A DNA stretch of 64,000 nucleotides from Bryobacteraceae bacterium (lineage in GTDB: Bacteria > Acidobacteriota > Terriglobia > Bryobacterales > Bryobacteraceae), in the NCBI GenBank assembly GCA_026002855.1, contig BPGD01000001.1, forward strand, positions 4,373,916 to 4,437,915, in the 5' to 3' direction. A program made the translations under genes and the position numbers. Positions 44,660-54,005 of this stretch are shown here, in pieces (the stretch's first letter is position 1; each line of letters opens with the position of its first letter). A model generated the notes under the pieces. It made no database searches and had not been told where the DNA came from. It saw only the letters and a list, made by a program, of their open reading frames with translations.

Positions 44660-46986
44660 GTTCGCATCCTCGCCATCAGATACAGCCCGGCCAGCGCGAA
44701 CAGCGCATTCGGCGCCCAGGCCGCCGCCACCGGCGGCAACTGGCCCACGTTGCCGAGCTGTTCAAACAGATAGTTCAGCGCGAAGTAGGCCACCGCAATC
44801 CCCAGGCTCGCCCCGACGCCCGTCAACGCCCCCCGCGTCCCCGTCAGAAACGCAAACGGCACGCTCAGCAGCGCCATCACCAGCGCAAACACCGGCGTGG
44901 AAAACTTCCGGTGATATTGCACCTGGAGCGGCACCGTGTTGAACCCGGACTGCCGCAGCTCGGCGATGTAGGCGTCCAGCTGCTCGAAGGTCATCTGCTT
45001 GTAGGTCTTCACCTCCTTGATGAACCACGAGGGAGGCTCAACGACGCTCGGAAAAGTGGCCGTCCCGCCCTGGAACACCTGGAAGCGGTTCCCCCCTGGC
45101 CCCATCTCCCGCGCCCACCCATTCTGAAAGACCCATGTGCCCAGCGACGGCTCCCAGCGGGCGCGCTCGGCGTAGATGTGCCGGCGCAGGCGGAACCCGG
45201 AAGGCTCCAGCTCGTAAACACTGATTCCGCCCAGCACGCCCTCCGCCTCGTTCATGTATCGGTAGTAGAAAATCCGCGGCCCCTGCCCGAAAATCCACGG
45301 ACTCTGCGGCCGCAGATAGGTCTGCACCGGACGTCCCTTGATTTTGTTGCGAAGCCGCTCCTGGATCACGTTGGCGCCCGTGACCACCGAATAATCGAAT
45401 GCAAACAGCGCCGCGCTCAGCGCCAGGCTCGCCGCCAGCACCGGCAGCCCCAGCCGGTACAGGCTGACGCCGCACGCCTTGAACGCCGTCACCTCGTTGT
45501 TCTTCGCCATGACGCCGAACACCACCAGCGTGGCTGCCAGCACGCTCACCGGCGCCGCGTCATAAATCAGCTTGGGGGCAAGGAAAAACAGGTACTCAAA
45601 CAGCTCTGCAATCGGGATCTGGTTCCGGAAGACATCGCCCAGAAGTTCGAAGAAATTGAACACTTCCGTCAGCAGAACAAAGGTCGAAAGTAAAACGAGA
45701 AAATAGAACAGAAAGCTCGAAATGACGTAGTAGTCGATGATCTGCGGCAGCAGAAACAGCCGCGGCGATCCCGTCTGCGAGCCGCCCTCCGCCGCCGGCC
45801 ACCGCGGGCGCATCCGCGCGCCCAGCCGCCGGAACGCCTCCTCGAACCGCCCCCGCAGCGCCCCCACCCAGTCCCGCTCGCCCGGCTTCTCCAGCCTCGC
45901 GAGCAGCACAATGCCGATCAGCGCAAACACCGCGTCCGGCAACCAGGCCGCGGCCTCCGCCGCAATCCGCCCCTCGCGCGCCAGCCCCACCAGGCTGACC
46001 AGCGCCGTGTAGTAAATCAGCGCAAATCCCACCGTGATGACAAACGCCCCGCTCCGGCCGCCCCGCCGCGAACTCACCCCCAGCGGAAACGCCGCCAGCC
46101 CGAGCAGCAGGCAGGCCATCGGCAACGCAAACCGCTGGTGAAACTCGATCCGCGCCTCCACGCTCCGGCCCAGTTCGGAAATCAGTTCCAGCGTCGGCGT
46201 CGCCGTGTAGTACTTCGCCTTCAGCTCGCTGCGCGGCCTCGCCTCCAGCACCTGTTCGCCCCGCGGAAACGTGATCCGGTAGTACTCGGCCGGGTCCGCG
46301 GCCGGCTCGTACGTGGCCCCGTTGCGAAGCGAAAGCTGAAGCCGGTTGCGCGCCGGATCCGGCAGCACCACCGCCTCGGCAGCGATCGTTACCACCGGCC
46401 AGTCGCCGCGCGCCTGCCCCACGCTCTTGCGCACCGGGGCCGGCGTCAGATCGGCGATGAACACATTGCGCCAGATGACCGGGTTGCCCGGAATCAGGTC
46501 GCCGATATACAGGACCTTGTTCGGAAAGCTCTCCTCAAAAACCCTCGGCTGGATCTCGCTCGACAGCTGCGCCGCCCCAAGCTCGTTCACCGTCCGCACC
46601 AGCCGTGCGTTGCTCCACGGCGCCAGATACAGCGAGCACAACCCCGTCACCGCCGCCGCCAGCAGCGCAAAGCCCGCCACCGGCGCCAGCAGCCGCCACG
46701 CCGGTATGCCGGCGGCGCGCATCGCCGTGATCTCGCCGTCGCCGGACATCCGGTTCAGCGTGATCAGGATGCCCACCAGCACGCCCAATGGCAGCGTCAG
46801 CGGCATCGTCGACGGCAGCAGCAGCAGGAAGATCTGGCCCACCGTCGCCGCCGTCGCGGAGGTGGAAACAAGAATGGAAAACAACTGCGCCGCCCGTTGC
46901 AGGATCAGCACGAACACAAACAGCGCCGCCCCAAGCAGGGCGCTCGAGGAGATTTCCCGAAAAATGGCGCGCGACAGCAGTCCCAC
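44656..46986 (-). CDS. Fused LptF-LptG lipopolysaccharide export permease
   Basis: 776 residues, about twice a normal LptF or LptG (350-390). The N-terminal half (1-360) has the LptF/YjgP layout: MGLLSRAIFREISSSALLGA, VLVGILITLNRMSGDGEITA, and three later helices. A linker rich in Arg/Ala (365-400) leads to the second half with LLPQIIDYYVISSFLFYFLV, LAATLVVFGVMAKNNEVTAF and AFLTGTRGALTGVGASLGIA, the LptG pattern. Both halves contain the large periplasmic beta-jellyroll between helices 3 and 4. The protein would form the whole transmembrane part of the LptB2FG exporter alone. It is divergent from the GH3 gene over a 158-base gap. Confidence 0.92.
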   Translation of the reverse strand: MGLLSRAIFREISSSALLGAALFVFVLILQRAAQLFSILVSTSATAATVGQIFLLLLPSTMPLTLPLGVLVGILITLNRMSGDGEITAMRAAGIPAWRLLAPVAGFALLAAAVTGLCSLYLAPWSNARLVRTVNELGAAQLSSEIQPRVFEESFPNKVLYIGDLIPGNPVIWRNVFIADLTPAPVRKSVGQARGDWPVVTIAAEAVVLPDPARNRLQLSLRNGATYEPAADPAEYYRITFPRGEQVLEARPRSELKAKYYTATPTLELISELGRSVEARIEFHQRFALPMACLLLGLAAFPLGVSSRRGGRSGAFVITVGFALIYYTALVSLVGLAREGRIAAEAAAWLPDAVFALIGIVLLARLEKPGERDWVGALRGRFEEAFRRLGARMRPRWPAAEGGSQTGSPRLFLLPQIIDYYVISSFLFYFLVLLSTFVLLTEVFNFFELLGDVFRNQIPIAELFEYLFFLAPKLIYDAAPVSVLAATLVVFGVMAKNNEVTAFKACGVSLYRLGLPVLAASLALSAALFAFDYSVVTGANVIQERLRNKIKGRPVQTYLRPQSPWIFGQGPRIFYYRYMNEAEGVLGGISVYELEPSGFRLRRHIYAERARWEPSLGTWVFQNGWAREMGPGGNRFQVFQGGTATFPSVVEPPSWFIKEVKTYKQMTFEQLDAYIAELRQSGFNTVPLQVQYHRKFSTPVFALVMALLSVPFAFLTGTRGALTGVGASLGIAVAYFALNYLFEQLGNVGQLPPVAAAWAPNALFALAGLYLMARMRT

Positions 46987-47144
46987 GGCGCTCCATTTCT
47001 GAGCTTAGCAGGCTGCCCCAATCCGCCCCCCTCGGCGCCCCCATTCGCCCCCTGCCCGGCGTGACATGATATTGGGTTCGGGACGTGGCGGGCAACTCGT
47101 CTCTCCACGCCTCCACCATCAGAGAAATTTTTGAGGAAGCTGTC

Positions 47145-49403
47145 ATGCGTTGGATCATTCCGCTGTTGTTGGCCGGCACGGCGGCGCTGGCCCAGTTCCC
47201 CCCACAGAAGCCGCCCGCCAAAGGCCCCTGGTCGAACGAAAAGCTCCCCCCGGAAGAACGCGCCCGCCTGCTCGTACAGGCAATGACGCTCGATGAAAAA
47301 ATCCAGATGGTGCACGGCATCGGCTGGTACTTCGGCCCGGACATGAACCTCGCCGGCCAGGAGCCCCCGCCCGTCGTCTGGCGCTCCAACGGCGGCGGCG
47401 GCTTCATCCCCGGCATCCCCCGGCTGGGCGTGCCCGATGTCCAGATGAACGACGCCGCCGTCGGCTCAACCGGCGGCGCCCGCATGGGCCGCTACTCCAC
47501 CGCTCTGCCCTCCGCCCTCGCCCTCGCCGCCACTTGGGATCCCGCCCTCGCGCGCCAATATGGCGCCCTCATCGGAAAGGAGCTGCGCGACCAGGGCTTC
47601 AACGTCAGCCTCGGCGGCGGCATCAACCTCACGCGCGAGCCCCGCAACGGCCGCAACTTCGAATACCTCGGCGAAGACCCACTCCTGGCCGGACTCATGA
47701 TCGCCCGCTACCTCGACGGCAAACAGTCGCAAGGCGTCGTCGGCCTGCTCAAGCACTACGCCCTCAACGACCAGGAGTCCGGCCGCAACTTCGTCAACGT
47801 CCGCATGCCGCGCAAGGGCGCGCGCGAAAGCGACCTGCTCGCCTTCGAAATCGCCGTCCGCGAAGGCCGGCCCGGCGCCATCATGTGCTCCTACAACCTC
47901 GTCGACGGCGACTACGCCTGCGAAAACGCCTGGCTGCTCAACGACGTCCTCAAAAACGAGTGGGGATTCCCCGGCTTCGTCGTCTCCGACTGGGGCGCCA
48001 CCCACTCCACCGTCAAGGCCGCCCGCAACGGACTCGACATGGAAATGCCCGGCGACACCTTCTTCGGCGCGCCCCTCAAAGAAGCCGTGCTCAAGGGCGA
48101 GGTCCCCATGGAACGGCTCGATGACATGGTCCGCCGCATCGCCTGGGCGCTGTTCCGCGCCGGCGCCTTCGACCGCCCCAGACAGCGCCAGGTCCCCGAC
48201 ATCTTCCTCGGCTTTGACGTCGCCCAGAAGACCGCCGAGGCCGGCATCGTGCTCCTGAAAAACCAGGGCGCCCTCCTGCCGCTCGATCCCTCCTCCACAC
48301 GCTCCATCGCCGTCATCGGCGGCCACGCCGACAAGGGCGTGCTCAGCGGCGGCGGCTCGGCCCAGGTCGATCCCGCCGGCGGCAATCCCGTCCCCCCGCC
48401 GCCCCCAAAGCCCGGCTCCAGCTTTCTCGAAATCATCTTCGGCACTCCCGTCTATCACCGTTCATCGCCCTTGCGCGCGATCCAGGCGGCCGCGCCCGCT
48501 GCAAAGGTCGCCTTCGCCTCAGGCGACGACATCGCCGCCGCCGCCGCCCTCGCCCGCTCCTCCACCGTCGCCATCGTCTTCGCCACCCAGCACACCTCGG
48601 AGGGCGTCGACCTGCCTGACCTCTCCCTGCCGGGCAACCAGAACGACCTCATCGCTGCCGTCGCCGCCGCCAACCCCCGCACCATCGTCGTGCTCGAAAA
48701 CGGCACCGCGGTCAAAATGCCCTGGCTCGACCGCGTCCCCGCCGTGCTCGCCGCCTGGTATCCCGGCATCCGCGGCGGCGAGGCCATCGCCAGCGTCCTG
48801 TTCGGCCGCGTGAATCCCTCCGGCAAGCTCCCCATCTCGTTCCCACGCTCGGAAGACGACCTGGCCCAGCCGCGCCTGGTCAGGCAGCCCGAGCCCCGCG
48901 GCCCCCAGGACCTCGGCCCCATGTTCCCCGGCGGCCCGGCGTTGATGCGCGTCAACACCCGCCAGTTCGACCTCGAATATCCCGAAGGCGCCCGCGCCGG
49001 CTACAAGTGGTTCCAGTCCATGAAGCGCCAGCCGCTGTTCCCCTTCGGCCACGGCCTCTCCTACACCACCTTCGCCTGGTCGGACCTGAAGCTGGATGCC
49101 GCAAAACGCCAGGTCTCCTTCACCCTCCGCAACACCGGCCAGCGCCCCGGCGCCGAAGTCGCCCAGGTCTACGTCCAGTTGCCGCCGGCAGCGGGCGAAA
49201 ACTACCGTCGCCTCGCCGGCTGGCAAAAAGTGGAGCTCAAGCCCGGAGAGCAGCGCACCGTCACCGTCGCGCTCCATCCCCTCACGCTCGCCGTCTTTGA
49301 CGAAAATTCGAACCGCTGGCAGACGCCGCGCGGCGCCTTCCAGGTCTTCGTCGGCTCTTCATCCGCCGTCACGCCCCTCAGCGGGCAGATGCAACTCGAA
49401 TGA
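47145..49403 (+). CDS. Secreted GH3 beta-glucosidase
   Basis: 752 residues from ATG 47145 with GAGGAAG upstream. Signal peptide MRWIIPLLLAGTAALAQ. The GH3 barrel (35-350) has MTLDEKIQMVHG and VKHYALNDQE in altered form (LLKHYALNDQESGR). The catalytic nucleophile Asp is in FVVSDWGATHST. The second alpha/beta domain starts near IAVIGGHADKG, and a fibronectin-type III-like tail (660-750) begins at VSFTLRNTGQRPGAEVAQVY. The enzyme hydrolyses terminal beta-glucosyl or related residues from oligosaccharides in the periplasm. A longer frame from 47085 has no support. Confidence 0.94.
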   Translation: MRWIIPLLLAGTAALAQFPPQKPPAKGPWSNEKLPPEERARLLVQAMTLDEKIQMVHGIGWYFGPDMNLAGQEPPPVVWRSNGGGGFIPGIPRLGVPDVQMNDAAVGSTGGARMGRYSTALPSALALAATWDPALARQYGALIGKELRDQGFNVSLGGGINLTREPRNGRNFEYLGEDPLLAGLMIARYLDGKQSQGVVGLLKHYALNDQESGRNFVNVRMPRKGARESDLLAFEIAVREGRPGAIMCSYNLVDGDYACENAWLLNDVLKNEWGFPGFVVSDWGATHSTVKAARNGLDMEMPGDTFFGAPLKEAVLKGEVPMERLDDMVRRIAWALFRAGAFDRPRQRQVPDIFLGFDVAQKTAEAGIVLLKNQGALLPLDPSSTRSIAVIGGHADKGVLSGGGSAQVDPAGGNPVPPPPPKPGSSFLEIIFGTPVYHRSSPLRAIQAAAPAAKVAFASGDDIAAAAALARSSTVAIVFATQHTSEGVDLPDLSLPGNQNDLIAAVAAANPRTIVVLENGTAVKMPWLDRVPAVLAAWYPGIRGGEAIASVLFGRVNPSGKLPISFPRSEDDLAQPRLVRQPEPRGPQDLGPMFPGGPALMRVNTRQFDLEYPEGARAGYKWFQSMKRQPLFPFGHGLSYTTFAWSDLKLDAAKRQVSFTLRNTGQRPGAEVAQVYVQLPPAAGENYRRLAGWQKVELKPGEQRTVTVALHPLTLAVFDENSNRWQTPRGAFQVFVGSSSAVTPLSGQMQLE

Positions 49404-49414
49404 CCCGGCGTGGC

Positions 49415-50515
49415 TCACTCCTTCACGAGCCACGCCTCCAGCAAAAATTCATCGGGCGGGATCGGCTTCAGCCGCACGTCGCGAAACAGGATCGCGTCGC
49501 GCCGCCGGCGCCGGCCCAGCCCGCCCGCCACCGGCAGCGACTGCATCCCGCCCAGAATCTTCGGCGCGTAATAAAACAGAATCCGGTCCGCCACCGCGCC
49601 CTCCAGCGCCGACCAGTTCACCTTGCTCCCCGCCTCAATCATCAGCGACTGATACTGCCGCTCCGCCAGCAGCCCGACCACTTTCTTCAGGTCCGGCCGC
49701 CCGTCTTCCCCGTCCAGCGCCACCACCTCCACCCCGTGCGACTCCAGCGCCGCCCGCCGCGCCGCCGGCGCCACCGACGTGCACACCACCAGCACATCGC
49801 CCCGGCAACTGCGCACCATCCGGCTCTCCGGCGGCAGCCGCAGCAGCGAGTCCAGCACAATCCGCAGCAGCGGCCGCGCGCGCTCCAGCCCGCTGCGGTC
49901 CGTCAGCAGACAGTCGTCTCCAAGCACCGTGTTGATGCCCGTCAGAATCGCGTCGTGCTCGTGCCGCACCGTCTGCACATGGGCCCGGGCCCGCTCGGAC
50001 GTGATCCAGCCCGTGTTGTCCTCCGGCGCGGCGATCTTGCCGTCCAGCGTCAACGCCGATTTCAGCGTCACCAGCGGCTTTCCGGTCCGCATGAAATGGA
50101 AAAACGCCAGGTTCAGCCGCCGCGCCTCTTCCGCAAACTCCGGCGCAAGCATCACCTCGACGCCCGCCTCCCGCAGCCTCGCAAAACCCTTGCCCGACAC
50201 CAGCGGGTTCGGGTCCTCGGTGATCGAGATGACGCGCGCGATGCCCGCCCGCACAATCGCCTCCGTGCACGGCGGCGTGCGCCCCTGGTGCGCGCAGGGC
50301 TCCAGCGTCACATAGAGGTCCGCCCCCCGCGCCAGCTCGCCCGCCTCTTCCAGCGCAATCACCTCCGCGTGTTTCACCCCGGCCCACGTGTGGAACCCGC
50401 GGCCCACCACGCGCCCCTCGCGCACCACCACCGCGCCCACCGCCGGGTTGGGCGAAACGCGTCCCACGCCCTGGCGGGCGAGGTCCAGCGCTTCGCGGAT
50501 CCACTGCGGGTTCAT
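49415..50515 (-). CDS. ribD: Riboflavin biosynthesis deaminase/reductase RibD
   Basis: 366 residues, standard for the bifunctional enzyme. The deaminase domain (1-145) has zinc ligands H49 and the HAE motif with E51, plus C74 and C83 in LEPCAHQGRTPPC. The reductase domain (146-366) has FHFMRTGKPLVTLKSALTLD, GINTVLGDD and the NADPH-contacting VEAGSKV-type strand (LMIEAGSKVNWSAL). It does the second and third steps from GTP to riboflavin. Start ATG overlaps the ftsY stop by 4 bases, leaving no room for an FMN riboswitch. Confidence 0.96.
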   Translation of the reverse strand: MNPQWIREALDLARQGVGRVSPNPAVGAVVVREGRVVGRGFHTWAGVKHAEVIALEEAGELARGADLYVTLEPCAHQGRTPPCTEAIVRAGIARVISITEDPNPLVSGKGFARLREAGVEVMLAPEFAEEARRLNLAFFHFMRTGKPLVTLKSALTLDGKIAAPEDNTGWITSERARAHVQTVRHEHDAILTGINTVLGDDCLLTDRSGLERARPLLRIVLDSLLRLPPESRMVRSCRGDVLVVCTSVAPAARRAALESHGVEVVALDGEDGRPDLKKVVGLLAERQYQSLMIEAGSKVNWSALEGAVADRILFYYAPKILGGMQSLPVAGGLGRRRRRDAILFRDVRLKPIPPDEFLLEAWLVKE

Positions 50516-51429
50516 GGTTCGAACAGCGAGTCAATAAACTGGTGCGGATCGAACGGCAGCAGATCCTCGGTCTGCTCGCCGACGCCCACGTAGCGGATCG
50601 GCAGGTTCAGCTCGCGCGCGATCGCCACAATCACGCCGCCCTTCGCCGTCCCGTCCAGCTTTGTCAGGATCAGCCCGGTCACCCCCGCCGACTCGGTGAA
50701 GCGGCGCGCCTGCTCCAGCCCGTTCTGCCCCGTCGTCGCGTCCAGCACCAGCCACACCTCGTGCGGAGCCCCTTCCACCAGGCGCCCCGCCGTGCGCCGC
50801 ATCTTTTCGAGTTCCGCCATCAGGTTGGACTTCGTGTGCAGCCGCCCCGCCGTGTCCGCCAGCAGGATGTCGGTTCCGCGCGCCTTCGCCGCCTGAATGG
50901 CGTCGTACAGCACCGCGCTCGGGTCGGCGCCCGCCCCCTGCCGCACCAGATCCACGCCCGCCCGCCGGCTCCACACCTCGAGCTGCTCAATCGCGGCGGC
51001 CCGGAACGTGTCCGCGGCCGCCAGCAGCACGTTCTTGCCCTGTGCACGGAACTGCGCCGCCAGCTTGCCCGTGGTGGTCGTCTTGCCGGAGCCGTTCACG
51101 CCCACCAGCAGAACCACCGCCGGCGGCCGCGCCGGCCAGTTCAGCGGCCGGTCCCACGCCTCCAGCACGCCCAGCAGATGCTCGCGGATCAGCGCCCGCA
51201 GCTCGGCGGGATCGTTCACCAGGTGCCGGTCCACCCGCTGCCGGATCGCTTCCAGAATCTCGGCCGCCGTGCGCACGCCAATGTCGGCGGTAATCAGCGT
51301 GTATTCCAGTTCGTCCAGCAGCTCGGGATCAATCTCTTTCCTGCCGAGCAGGACGTCTTCCACTTTGCCGACAAGGCCGGCGCGGGTCTTCTGGATCCCC
51401 TGTTTGAGCCGTTCAAGAAGGCCGGGCAT
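50512..51429 (-). CDS. ftsY: Signal recognition particle receptor FtsY
   Basis: 305 residues, consisting of the NG core without the acidic A domain of enterobacterial FtsY. The N domain (1-85) is helical. In the G domain: G1 LVGVNGSGKTTTTGKLAAQF, the DTFRAAAIEQLEVW insertion region, G3 DTAGRLHTKSNLMAEL, G4 TKLDGTAKGG and the closing YVGVGEQTEDLLPFD. It binds SRP (Ffh) and brings nascent membrane proteins to the translocon. A 6-base inverted repeat (AATCAG/CTGATT) lies just before the ATG. Confidence 0.97.
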   Translation of the reverse strand: MPGLLERLKQGIQKTRAGLVGKVEDVLLGRKEIDPELLDELEYTLITADIGVRTAAEILEAIRQRVDRHLVNDPAELRALIREHLLGVLEAWDRPLNWPARPPAVVLLVGVNGSGKTTTTGKLAAQFRAQGKNVLLAAADTFRAAAIEQLEVWSRRAGVDLVRQGAGADPSAVLYDAIQAAKARGTDILLADTAGRLHTKSNLMAELEKMRRTAGRLVEGAPHEVWLVLDATTGQNGLEQARRFTESAGVTGLILTKLDGTAKGGVIVAIARELNLPIRYVGVGEQTEDLLPFDPHQFIDSLFEP

Positions 51430-51473
51430 GGTACAAAATCAGCGCTTTTTCTGATTGTAGCGGGCCGCCGGCC

Positions 51474-51893
<420 letters not shown>

Positions 51894-51942
51894 GCCATTG
51901 TTCATTGTAGGAGACGCCAACCGCGCCCTCCCGCCCCCCTTC

Positions 51943-52063
51943 CCGGCCCCGCATCGCGCCCTCCGGTCCCTCAAGCACTCCCCGAATCCACTGGTCCCAT
52001 GCTGGACATCCTGATTCTCCTTGAGCGCGAATCAGTGTCCAGGGAAATCGTAGGGCGGGAGAC
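51943..52063. repeat. Remnant of the right end of the island-flanking insertion sequence
   Basis: Bases 51998-52063 match 63696-63760 in the same orientation with few differences (shared GCTGGACAT, CTGATTCTCC, TCAGTGTCCA, GGAAATCGT and GGGCGGG blocks). The similarity fades out to about 51943. It includes the terminal inverted repeat and the first codons of orfA (MSSM on the minus strand), which soon meet a stop. The rest of that element copy is gone. The gap 51906-52129 holds no gene otherwise. Confidence 0.8.
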
Positions 52064-52129
52064 AGAGATCCAACAACGGCATTTGGAGCCGTAATAACCC
52101 GTTCGGCTGTCGAAAGCGCGACCATGGCC

Positions 52130-53980
52130 CTAGACTAAGTCCTCGAAGTAGCCCCTTATCGCCCCCTGAAGGACAGGGTCTACGCCACCGAACAGGAAGG
52201 CGCGGTTCAGGTTCAAGTTGAAGAACCGGCAGCTGGTTTCAGACAGGTGCAGGCACGCGTGGCAGGCCCCCTCTCGCTCTCGGCAGACCGGATCGTAAAT
52301 GCACTGCGTAGTCGACCGGAGAGACTGGAGCCAATCAGTCAACGACTGTTCGAATAGGGCGGTTAATGCGCCGATCGTCGCTCCGAAACGGTGGTTGGAA
52401 TAGATGGAAAACGTCAGCGTCCGCGGAAGGATGTACTCCGATATGCTCATCATGTCCAGACCGCATAGGAGGGCGGCCTGTCGAACCGACAGGTGGGCCA
52501 ATGTGTGCAACAGGCCAAAAACCAAGCGCACCTCGGGATTGTTTTGTATGGTTTCCCGGGGGTTCGCGCCGGCAAACAATTTCACGAAATACGCGTGAAC
52601 CGAGAGATCCGGATCAGAGCCGCTTGGCAGCACGGGATTGGCGTTGTTGCGTCGCATCCAGCGGACGACCGCAGAAGGATCAAGCCGCAACGATAAGGCG
52701 TCCGCCTGGATGCGATCGATGTATATCGGCAGTCGGCCGCCGAAGTTCTGGTCCGCCGGGAAGGCGTTCAGACGGCATTCGCCCGGCGAATACGCGACCC
52801 TGCTATAACCATACGTCGCCGTCACAATTGGAAAGTCGGAGAACAAGAACACATTTTCCAGGTTCATTTCCCTGGCTTTCTCTCGTGCACTGTCGCTCAC
52901 GCGGGGAGAGGCAAGATCGGCAGGAGTCGCAATCTCGAACGGCAGTACCGCCTCCAACATCTCCTGACCCGCTTCCTCCCAGACTGGCAGGGGAGTCCCG
53001 GTACGCTGGATCAAGGCTTGGGCAATCCCAGTCGGCGAATTTGAGGCCTGTTCACGCCTCCGGCGGTTGAGCCGGTCGGTTAGCTGCGTTACCAACTGAT
53101 CTGGCGTCAGTTCGCCGCTGGCTTGCTTCTTGAGCAGCTCGTCCAAGTCCGCGGCCGAGAGCGTGACATCGCTAGGCCCGGATCGAGGAGCGGCAGGCAC
53201 AAAACTGCTTAAGGGCCGGTTGGCCACTTCGGGCAGGCCAAGCTGCTTCGCCGCCGCAATCACCTGCCAGCGGTCTAGACTCAGAAACCCGCTAAGCTCA
53301 CGTTGGGGAGTGTTGAGAAGAACGGTGCTGTGGGCATAGTAGGTACGTCCGGCGCGGTGGACTTCAATGTCCATGTTCTGGAGTCTTGAGTCGCCTTCCC
53401 ATTGGCATTCAGTGCATCTGCCGGCAAAAACGGTCTGCACTGTGTTGCATTGTCGGCATACCCAGCGGAAGTCCGCGATTCGCTCACTCCCTCTGGTATC
53501 GAGGGCCACGCGCTGGGCACTTCCGCATTGCCCGCACGGCGGTGGTTTAAGCGGGGACAAGGCACCGCATCGGTGTACCCGGATGAAGCGCATCTGCACC
53601 AGCTTTCCAGTTCCACAGGCCGGACAGCGAGTGGATGTCGGAATGTCCCTCCCAGTCCGGTCCCAGACTATGCCGCAAGAGCGGTTCTGGCACCAGAACA
53701 CGCGCGGGAAAATCTGCGTCCTGACCTCCTCGGGATCGACCAGCACGAACCTAGAAGCATCCCGCAGCACCTCATCGCGCAACACCGGTCGAAGATCAGC
53801 ACGCCACGCTCGAGCCTCCTCCGCAACCTTGAGAAGCACCATGTTTATGTTTAGGTCATTGACCGGTGCACCTCGGATCGTATCTACCCGAGCGATCACT
53901 GGTACCTTTTCGAAGTCGAAGGTCCGACCTGGAAGGAAGTTGTACAAGACTTGCTGCTTTCCCCGGCTCATTGAGCGCAT
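52130..53980 (-). CDS. drmB: DISARM DrmB-type protein (DUF1998)
   Basis: 616 residues from ATG 53980 (AAGGGAGAG upstream). The N-terminal third is a chain of zinc knuckles: CQNRSC, CPACGTGK, CGALSPLKPPPCGQCG and CRQCN...CTEC. The C-terminal DUF1998 region ends in CIYDPVCREREGACHACLHL, SETSCRFFNLNLNRAFL and a terminal FGG. DrmB is one of the core DISARM genes and works with the DrmA helicase, probably forming a complex that holds incoming DNA. It is the last gene of the operon, 25 bases after drmA. In a DISARM operon a drmC (phospholipase D-like) gene is expected next, but here the IS remnant follows. Confidence 0.88.
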   Translation of the reverse strand: MRSMSRGKQQVLYNFLPGRTFDFEKVPVIARVDTIRGAPVNDLNINMVLLKVAEEARAWRADLRPVLRDEVLRDASRFVLVDPEEVRTQIFPRVFWCQNRSCGIVWDRTGRDIPTSTRCPACGTGKLVQMRFIRVHRCGALSPLKPPPCGQCGSAQRVALDTRGSERIADFRWVCRQCNTVQTVFAGRCTECQWEGDSRLQNMDIEVHRAGRTYYAHSTVLLNTPQRELSGFLSLDRWQVIAAAKQLGLPEVANRPLSSFVPAAPRSGPSDVTLSAADLDELLKKQASGELTPDQLVTQLTDRLNRRRREQASNSPTGIAQALIQRTGTPLPVWEEAGQEMLEAVLPFEIATPADLASPRVSDSAREKAREMNLENVFLFSDFPIVTATYGYSRVAYSPGECRLNAFPADQNFGGRLPIYIDRIQADALSLRLDPSAVVRWMRRNNANPVLPSGSDPDLSVHAYFVKLFAGANPRETIQNNPEVRLVFGLLHTLAHLSVRQAALLCGLDMMSISEYILPRTLTFSIYSNHRFGATIGALTALFEQSLTDWLQSLRSTTQCIYDPVCREREGACHACLHLSETSCRFFNLNLNRAFLFGGVDPVLQGAIRGYFEDLV

Positions 53981-54005
53981 ATCCGTCTCTCCCTTGCCTC
54001 TACAG

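Noticed and set aside
50516..50600. FMN riboswitch before ribD
   Set aside because: ribD overlaps ftsY by 4 bases, and no conserved riboswitch core is visible upstream.
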